64,000 nucleotides of DNA, from the NCBI RefSeq assembly GCF_016025525.2, contig NZ_JACSGR010000001.1, positions 124,001 to 188,000 on the forward strand, read 5' to 3'. The position numbers and the translations under genes are program-made. The notes beneath the pieces are model-generated. The model made no database searches and was not told where the DNA came from. It saw nothing but the letters and a program-made list of their open reading frames with translations. This DNA is from Eikenella glucosivorans (lineage in GTDB: Bacteria; Pseudomonadota; Gammaproteobacteria; Burkholderiales; Neisseriaceae). Shown one piece after another: positions 58,918-64,000 of this stretch; the first letter of the stretch is position 1; each line of letters opens with the position of its first letter.

Positions 58918-61226
58918 ACGGCCTCATCCCCCGCCCCTTCCCTCTTCAACAGCCACGCGGAAAGCAACACGTTCAGCCCCACGCCCAGCGACACGGTGAT
59001 ACCGAAGGCGGCGACGGCGGGGGTGCGGCTGATGGCGAGCAGGAGGAAGGAGATGGCGGTGGTAAGCGCAGCGAGGAGGATGCCGCCGAGTTTGGCGGCG
59101 GCAGTTTCGCGGGCGGTGAGGGCGTAGACGGCGTAGTCCGCGCCCACGGCGGCCACGAGGAGCAGGCCGAACATGGCGAACAGGCTGACGGGCAGGCCGA
59201 GCCAGCCGAGCAGTCCGACGGTGGCGGCGGCGGAAACCAGCGGCACGGCGAGGATGAGGCTGCCGCGCCGCGCGCCGAACACGCGCCACAACACCAGCCA
59301 AGCCAGCGCGAAGGAGGCGAGTTTGAGCCAGGCGGCGTGGTTGCGGGTGTGGCGGAAGAGGTCGTTCAGGCGGGCGCGTTTGTCCACCAAGCGGGCGCAG
59401 GTTTGGCCTTGGTTGCACGGCAGCGCGGCCAGCACGGTTTGCACGGCGGCGGCATCGTTCAGGCCTTGCACGCGCACGAGGGCGGCTTCCTGCCCGCCGA
59501 TGTTGCCCAGATACAGGCTGCGCCAGGCTTCGGCCATTTGTGGACGCAGGGCTTGTTCGAGGGACACGGGCGGCTGTTCGGCGGCCTGGTGCAGGGCGGT
59601 TTGGATGGTGTCGAGGTGCAGGCCGAGTTGGAGCATGGGGTCGGTAGCGGGGGAAGGCTGCGCGGTGAGGCGTTGCAGTTGTTCGCGCAGGACTTGTTGT
59701 TCGTCGGCGGGCAGCAGCCATTGGTTGAGCGACTGCACGCCGCCGATTGCGCCTTTTCCCGCCAATGGCCGCAAGGCGATTTCCACTTGCGCGCTGCGGC
59801 GCAACAGTTCATCGGTGCTGCCGGCCTGCACCAGTACAAAACGGCCGCCCGTGTCGCTGCCGCTGATGTCGGCCACTTGGCGCATTTCGACGATAAGCTG
59901 TGGGGAAAGTGCCGCCCAATCGCGGATATCGTCGCGCCAATCGGTTTTCAGGTAGCCTGCGGCGGCCAGCGGCAACAGCGGAACAAGCAGCCAGTGCAGG
60001 CGGGCGGTGGCGAGCTTCTGCATGGCGGCGGCAAACCAAGCGGCGCGGGGGCGGTAGCGGCGGAACAGCGGCGGCAGCAGGAGCACGGTGGCGGCAAACG
60101 CGCCCGCGAGCGCGGCCACGGAAAACACGGCGGTTTGGCGCAGCACGGGCAGCGGCGTGAAGGCGAGCAGCAGGTAGCCCGTGGCGGTGATGCCCAGCCC
60201 GGCGAGGAAGGCGGGCAGGACGCGGCGCATGGCGGGCGCGGCCTGCCAGTTGGGCGAAAACACCGAGGGCGTGAGCCAATGCAGCGGGAAGTCCACCAGC
60301 ATCCCGACCAAACTCGTGCCGATGACCACGGCGAGGATGTGCATCTGCCCGAACACGGCCACCACCACCGCCGCGCCCAGCAGCATCCCCGCGCCCAACG
60401 GCAAGGCCAGCGCAAACACGCGCGGGCTGCGGAACACGGCCAGCAGCAGGGCAAAAGTGAGCGACAGGCCGACGGCGGACATCAGCCCGCTTTCGCGCTC
60501 CGACTGCACTTTGGCTTCGGCGGCAAACAACGCGCCGCCCGCCGCCAACAGGCGGTAGCCGCCGCGCTCGGCTTGGGCGCGGGAATCGGCCAGCAGCGGC
60601 AGCAGGCGTTCGGCTTGGTCGGCAGCCGCTTTTTCAGGTAGCCTCGCCCGCAGCCACACCCAAGTGAGGCCGTTCTGCTCGCTATACAGCATGCCGTTGC
60701 CGCTGTGCCATTGCAGGCGGCCGGCGGGCTGTTTCTGCTGCACGAAGCGGGAAAAGCCGAGCCAGTCGTCTTCCAACGGCACGGTTTGTGCGGCGAAGGG
60801 GTTGGCCGCGTCTTCGGCGCGCTGTTGGAAATAAGCGGCGGGGTCGTGCAACAGAAGCTGCTGCTGTTCGCGCGGCAGGGCATTTGCGCCGAGGCTGCGG
60901 ATGTCTTGCCGCAGTTGGTCCAAATCCGGCTCGATGCGGCTGTCCACGGCGGCGAACAGGCCGCTTTGCCGCCAGCGGTCGGCCACCTGTTCGGCGGCGG
61001 CGAAGGCGCGGTCGGCATCTTCACTGCCCACCAAGAGCAGGATTTGGCCGTTGAGCTGTTTTTCGCCCGCTTCGTCGGCCGCGCGCCACACCGCATCCAC
61101 CTGCGCGTCGGCGGGCAACAGCGCGGTGAGGTCGGTTTGCAGGCGGCCGCCTTGCGCCAGCCTCCAGCCCAGCCACGCGGCGGCGCAGGCCAGCAGCAGG
61201 GCATACAGCCACGCCAGCCTAGTCAT
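58914..61226 (-). CDS. MMPL-family (RND-like) exporter
   Basis: 770 residues starting MTRLAWLYALLLACAAAWLGWRL (61226). Twelve membrane helices are expected in two halves, each beginning with one helix and a large periplasmic domain: the first loop has LLPADAQVDAVWRAADEAGEK and the second ends near LNDLFRHTRNHAAWLK. Helix clusters include GTSLVGMLVDFPLHWL and the AAVGADYAVYALTARE region with the Asp-Tyr pair typical of MMPL proton relay. Such exporters occur in aryl-polyene clusters and may move the lipid-linked product. The start overlaps the ligase by 8 bp. The stop lies in a Neisseria-type uptake sequence (encoding DEAV-stop). Confidence 0.88.
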   Translation of the reverse strand: MTRLAWLYALLLACAAAWLGWRLAQGGRLQTDLTALLPADAQVDAVWRAADEAGEKQLNGQILLLVGSEDADRAFAAAEQVADRWRQSGLFAAVDSRIEPDLDQLRQDIRSLGANALPREQQQLLLHDPAAYFQQRAEDAANPFAAQTVPLEDDWLGFSRFVQQKQPAGRLQWHSGNGMLYSEQNGLTWVWLRARLPEKAAADQAERLLPLLADSRAQAERGGYRLLAAGGALFAAEAKVQSERESGLMSAVGLSLTFALLLAVFRSPRVFALALPLGAGMLLGAAVVVAVFGQMHILAVVIGTSLVGMLVDFPLHWLTPSVFSPNWQAAPAMRRVLPAFLAGLGITATGYLLLAFTPLPVLRQTAVFSVAALAGAFAATVLLLPPLFRRYRPRAAWFAAAMQKLATARLHWLLVPLLPLAAAGYLKTDWRDDIRDWAALSPQLIVEMRQVADISGSDTGGRFVLVQAGSTDELLRRSAQVEIALRPLAGKGAIGGVQSLNQWLLPADEQQVLREQLQRLTAQPSPATDPMLQLGLHLDTIQTALHQAAEQPPVSLEQALRPQMAEAWRSLYLGNIGGQEAALVRVQGLNDAAAVQTVLAALPCNQGQTCARLVDKRARLNDLFRHTRNHAAWLKLASFALAWLVLWRVFGARRGSLILAVPLVSAAATVGLLGWLGLPVSLFAMFGLLLVAAVGADYAVYALTARETAAAKLGGILLAALTTAISFLLLAISRTPAVAAFGITVSLGVGLNVLLSAWLLKREGAGDEAV

Positions 61227-62874
61227 GCAGCGCCACCCTGCCCGAAGCGCAAGGCGTGTCGCCCTGCGCGATGGCGAAATGGATTTTGTTTTTCGCCGCG
61301 TCGTGGCGCAGCGTGAGCCGCACCGTGTCGTGCGGGCGCACAAAATGCTGGTATTTCAGGTTTTCCATCTGTTTCACTTGTTTCCTGCCCCAATCGAAAC
61401 GCACCGCCAAATCCATTGCCCACTGGATTTCGATCACGCCGGGCACCAGTGGGAAATCGGCAAAATGCCCGCCGAACCAGGCCAAATCCAGCGGCACAAC
61501 GCCTTCAAACGCATATTCGCGCGCCTCGTCGTTTTGCGACACCAAAGCCCATTGCGGCGCGGTTTGCGGTTGGGTAAAGGCTACCTGAAAATCCTGCTTG
61601 CGGATTTTCGCCTGCGGATTGCGCGGCAGTTGGGCGGCGAAACGCCAATAACGCGGCAGCGCGGCGGTGTCCTGCGTTTTGGCCAGATGCCGCTTCAAGG
61701 CTTGCACCACGGCGGCGCGGCCCTGTTCGCGCAGCGCGGCAATGCCCGCTTCGTTCAAGGCTGCCCATGCCGCAATCCGGCCGTGCTGCGGGTGGCGGGC
61801 GCAATGCGCGTCGGCAATCCAGCCGTGCGCCAGCAAATCATGCTCCAACTGCGCCAGCGACACGCGCTTGTCTTCCAGCTTGATGATGCGGTCTTGGCGG
61901 CCGAGCAGTTCCAGCCGCCGCCCGTGCAGCCGTACCGCATCGGCGGTTGCCTGCACCCCGCCGCTCCACGGTGAGGCTACCTGAAAAATGTTGTGCTCAT
62001 CGACGGCGGCTTCCACTTCGGGCAACAGTTCCCATTCCCCGCCCTGCCGCAGCGCAATCACGCCCGTTTCCGTGCTGCCGTACACATCATGCGGCGCAAA
62101 GCCCAGCTTCCCTTGCAGCAGCGCGGCGGTCGCTTCGGGCAGCAGCCCGCCCGCGCTGACGATGCCGCGCACCCGCCCGCGCAGCCGCGCCCAATCGCGC
62201 CTCTCGCCCAAACGGTTCAGCAGCGCGGGGCTGGCAATCCACAGGCATTCGCGGCGCGAATCGGCCAGCAGCAGCTCGGGATACACGCACTGCCGCCGCC
62301 CGATGGCCCAGCCCGCCGCCAGCGACACGAACATGCGGAAGGTCAGCCCGTACAAATGCTGCGGGCTCACGCTGCCCACGGCGGAGAGGCCGCGCCAGTT
62401 TTCAGGTAGCCTCTGCGCCACCGCCGCCGCTTCCGCCAGCATCTGCGCGCGCGTTTTCACGATGGTTTTCGCTTCGCCCGAAGAGCCGGACGTTTTCAGA
62501 TACAGCACGTTTTCACGCGGCCATTCCAACGCTTCCGCAGGCGCGGCCGCCTGCTCTGCCGCCCCGTCGTACAGCCAGAGGCCGTCTGAAACCTCGGGCA
62601 CGTCACTCAGCCACACCGCGCCCCGCTCCTCCGCCCAACGGCGGTTTTCCTCGGCCAGATTGGGCGGCAGATACACCTCCGCCCCCGCCAGCCAAGCCGC
62701 CAGCAGCGCGGAAGCAAACCGTGCCGCGTCGTCGAACCACAGCGCGGCGGCCGAAATATTGTGCGTCCGCAAACGTGCGGCCAGCGAGAGCGTGGCGGCG
62801 GAAAACTGCGCGGCAGGCCAGCCTTCGGCCAGCGTGGAATCGGGGGAACGGTTGAGCAGGGAGAGGACGGGCAT
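61219..62874 (-). CDS. AMP-dependent ligase fused to a hot-dog dehydratase
   Basis: 551 residues starting MPVLSLLNRSPDSTLAEG (62874). The ligase half has P-loop TSGSSGEAKTIVK (residues 128-140), VYGSTETGVIALR, and GRQDRIIKLEDKRVSLAQLE. From about residue 440 (EYAFEGVVPLDLAWFGGHFADFPLVPGVIEIQWAMDLAVRF) a FabZ-like hot-dog domain follows, with the His and Glu-helix pattern. In E. coli these are separate proteins (ApeH- and ApeI-like). It would load a starter aryl acid on a carrier protein and dehydrate chains. Three Eikenella-type uptake sequences and one Neisseria-type (62579-62590, encoding SDGL) lie in frame. Confidence 0.87.
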   Translation of the reverse strand: MPVLSLLNRSPDSTLAEGWPAAQFSAATLSLAARLRTHNISAAALWFDDAARFASALLAAWLAGAEVYLPPNLAEENRRWAEERGAVWLSDVPEVSDGLWLYDGAAEQAAAPAEALEWPRENVLYLKTSGSSGEAKTIVKTRAQMLAEAAAVAQRLPENWRGLSAVGSVSPQHLYGLTFRMFVSLAAGWAIGRRQCVYPELLLADSRRECLWIASPALLNRLGERRDWARLRGRVRGIVSAGGLLPEATAALLQGKLGFAPHDVYGSTETGVIALRQGGEWELLPEVEAAVDEHNIFQVASPWSGGVQATADAVRLHGRRLELLGRQDRIIKLEDKRVSLAQLEHDLLAHGWIADAHCARHPQHGRIAAWAALNEAGIAALREQGRAAVVQALKRHLAKTQDTAALPRYWRFAAQLPRNPQAKIRKQDFQVAFTQPQTAPQWALVSQNDEAREYAFEGVVPLDLAWFGGHFADFPLVPGVIEIQWAMDLAVRFDWGRKQVKQMENLKYQHFVRPHDTVRLTLRHDAAKNKIHFAIAQGDTPCASGRVALHD

Positions 62875-63189
62875 GGTGTCGGGTTTGGAATTAGGTTGAT
62901 GAGATTGATTGGACGGCGCGGCCGTGCCGCTTCGGGCTACCTGAAAGCGCAGCTGCAACGAAGTTAAAAACGGTTTTTCGGCAGCAGTCGTGCGGCAGGC
63001 AGGTTTCCAACCGCGCATTATAAAACAGCCGGGCACGAATGCCCGACTTGCGGTTGCTTAATTTCAATCATTTTGCACTTCACGGCCGCCCGTGCTTTCA
63101 ACTGGCTTGGTAGGCTACCTGAAAACCGTCGCCGCACATTTGTCGTCAATTGAAAACCCCTGCACAGGGCAGGGGTTGGGCGGCAGGCC
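62875..63189. other. 315-bp gap with uptake-sequence remnants
   Basis: Eikenella-type copies near 62935 (followed by GCAGCTGCAACGAAGTTAAAA) and 63112 are present, with a possible promoter for the ligase run not identified. A terminator for the last gene lies at its right edge. I see no gene. Confidence 0.6.
63153..63177 (-). terminator. intrinsic terminator after the DUF1269-like gene
   Basis: On the minus strand AACCCCTG and CAGGGGTT form a stem with a short loop, followed by TTTTCA, 13 bases after the stop codon. Confidence 0.78.
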
Positions 63190-63810
63190 TTATTTCAGTT
63201 TGGCAGCCAGTTCGTCGAATTTTTGTTTGATGTCGGCTTTGAAGGCTTCCACTTTTTCCTTACGTTCGGCTTTACGCTGCTGTTTCCATGCCTCGTGTGC
63301 CTGACGCGCCACTTCCTGCTGCGCTTCTACAGCTGCCAGCACATCCCGTTGGGCAACGGCGGCATCTTGGCGCAGGATAACGGTTTTGAAGCGGTTGAAA
63401 AACCCGTCCAGCACGGCTTCGTCAGATTCCTGAGCCAGAATGACCACGGCGGTACTGCCGTCGTCCAGTTTTCTGGCGGTATTTTCCAGCAACAGGCCTT
63501 CGCCGAGGGTTGCCGCCGTACCCGCATCGCTGCCGATGAGCGCACCGGCCGCGCCACCCAGCAGCATACCGACAGGGCCGCCCAGCACGCCCACCAACGA
63601 GCCGATAAGCCCGCCCGTCCACGCGCCTTCTGCGGTGTTGGCGGTAAAGTCGGTGCTTTCTGCGGGGATAATCAGGCCGTTTTCTTTTTTCACCAAAACG
63701 GCTTGGGCAATCAGCGTGTCGGCGGTCTGTGTGTAGGCCTTCAATTCGGAAAAGGCCTGATAGGCTTCGCTGGAGATATCGAACAAAGCGACGATGATGT
63801 TTTGGTTCAT
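63190..63810 (-). CDS. DUF1269-like protein with a glycine-rich hydrophobic core
   Basis: 206 residues starting MNQNIIVALFDISSEAYQAFSELKAY (63810, after a weak site; the longer frame is rejected). The N-terminal 60 residues look like a small alpha/beta domain; then a Gly/Ala-rich hydrophobic hairpin GGLIGSLVGVLGGPVGMLLGGAAGALIGSDAG (about residues 70-101), typical of DUF1269/glycine-zipper proteins; then a charged coiled-coil-like tail (EAWKQQRKAERKEKVEAFKADIKQKFDELAAKL). It may insert into or sit on the membrane. Function unknown. A strong promoter with an overlapping palindromic operator controls it. Confidence 0.8.
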   Translation of the reverse strand: MNQNIIVALFDISSEAYQAFSELKAYTQTADTLIAQAVLVKKENGLIIPAESTDFTANTAEGAWTGGLIGSLVGVLGGPVGMLLGGAAGALIGSDAGTAATLGEGLLLENTARKLDDGSTAVVILAQESDEAVLDGFFNRFKTVILRQDAAVAQRDVLAAVEAQQEVARQAHEAWKQQRKAERKEKVEAFKADIKQKFDELAAKLK

Positions 63811-63837
63811 GAAACGGCTCCCGTGTGAGTTGAAGAT

Positions 63838-63861
63838 GAAACATACATGAATGTATGTTTC
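63838..63861 (-). promoter_or_regulatory. AcrR/TetR-type palindromic operator
   Basis: GAAACATACAT and its exact complement are separated by two bases, a perfect 24-bp palindrome. The core CATACAT...ATGTATG resembles the E. coli AcrR operator. It overlaps the predicted transcription start of the gene at 63810, a position expected for repression. Confidence 0.72.
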
Positions 63862-63864
63862 AGC

Positions 63865-63893
63865 AGTGTAAAAGATGGCAGGCAGGCGGGCAA
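63865..63893 (-). promoter_or_regulatory. promoter of the DUF1269-like gene
   Basis: On the minus strand TTGCCC (63893-63888) and TACACT (63870-63865) are separated by exactly 17 bases. The start of transcription would lie at about 63858, inside the operator. Confidence 0.72.
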
Positions 63894-64000
63894 TGCAATA
63901 AACCAAATTTTACCCACAGGAAATCTGCGGCAAGCGACAGTGCGCCTATACTTACCAATAGTATATGTTTAACAGATAGTTGGGGAAGGACATCCAGCTT

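Noticed and set aside
58914..61343. MMPL frame beginning at 61343
   Set aside because: The first 39 residues are Arg/Cys-rich and overlap the ligase gene; MTRLAWLYALL at 61226 is the natural membrane start.
1..64000. Prophage, insertion sequence or rRNA operon
   Set aside because: No transposase, phage structural gene, integrase or rRNA sequence was recognised on either strand.

Overview
The window comes from a member of the Neisseriaceae, most likely Eikenella. The main evidence is a 12-mer, AGGCTACCTGAA, repeated dozens of times on both strands, often as inverted pairs after genes. It matches the DNA uptake sequence (DUS) dialect assigned to Eikenella (AG-eikDUS). The DNA is GC-rich, and the genes look like Neisseria/Eikenella core genes: a biotin ligase-pantothenate kinase fusion, ftsEX, era-rnc and glnE. 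A short Correia-type repeat supports the family.

Layout. 1-4.0 kb: surE (cut by the window edge), panD, a hot-dog thioesterase, a pirin, a DUF896 protein and a divergent HxlR regulator. 4.0-8.4 kb: tRNA-Leu, rnhB-lpxB, hslV and pgk. 8.7-18.7 kb: sstT, then envelope genes tamA-tamB and waaA, then ridA and ampD. 19.2-27.6 kb: an M16 protease pair, a DUF4298 protein, era, an unknown membrane-anchored protein, rnc, hemN and divergent fnr. 27.8-36.5 kb: trkA, dusA, an HD-domain protein, a tRNA cluster (Asn-Lys-Lys), a Correia element, a YggS protein, recC and a small unknown gene. 36.6-43.8 kb: a SPOR-like protein, birA-coaX, rfaE2, ftsE-ftsX and a frameshifted SpecificRecomb-family gene. 43.9-52.6 kb: a tandem duplication of a small membrane-protein gene, glnE, an AT-richer unknown gene, a methyltransferase, a low-molecular-weight tyrosine phosphatase and yaaA.

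52.8-62.9 kb is the most interesting part. It is a run of minus-strand genes resembling part of an aryl-polyene (APE) type fatty-acid/polyketide cluster: an AMP-ligase fused to a hot-dog dehydratase, an MMPL exporter, a halogenase-like FAD oxidoreductase, a DUF3261 lipoprotein, a ketosynthase and a second dehydratase. An EamA transporter and a Sel1-repeat protein are interspersed. No acyl carrier protein, ketoreductase, acyl/glycosyltransferase or LolA-like gene is visible, so the set is reduced or split. This block, and as far as I could see no other part of the window, also carries the Neisseria uptake sequence AGGCCGTCTGAA, sometimes in the same gene as the Eikenella version. That suggests import from a Neisseria donor followed by gain of local uptake sequences. 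The window ends with a glycine-rich DUF1269-like gene under a promoter overlapped by a perfect AcrR/TetR-like operator.

Short-repeat structure is heavy throughout: uptake-sequence hairpins act as apparent terminators, supply stop codons, sit in frame inside proteins, and belong to longer dispersed repeats. All calls come from reading the sequence; no database search was run.
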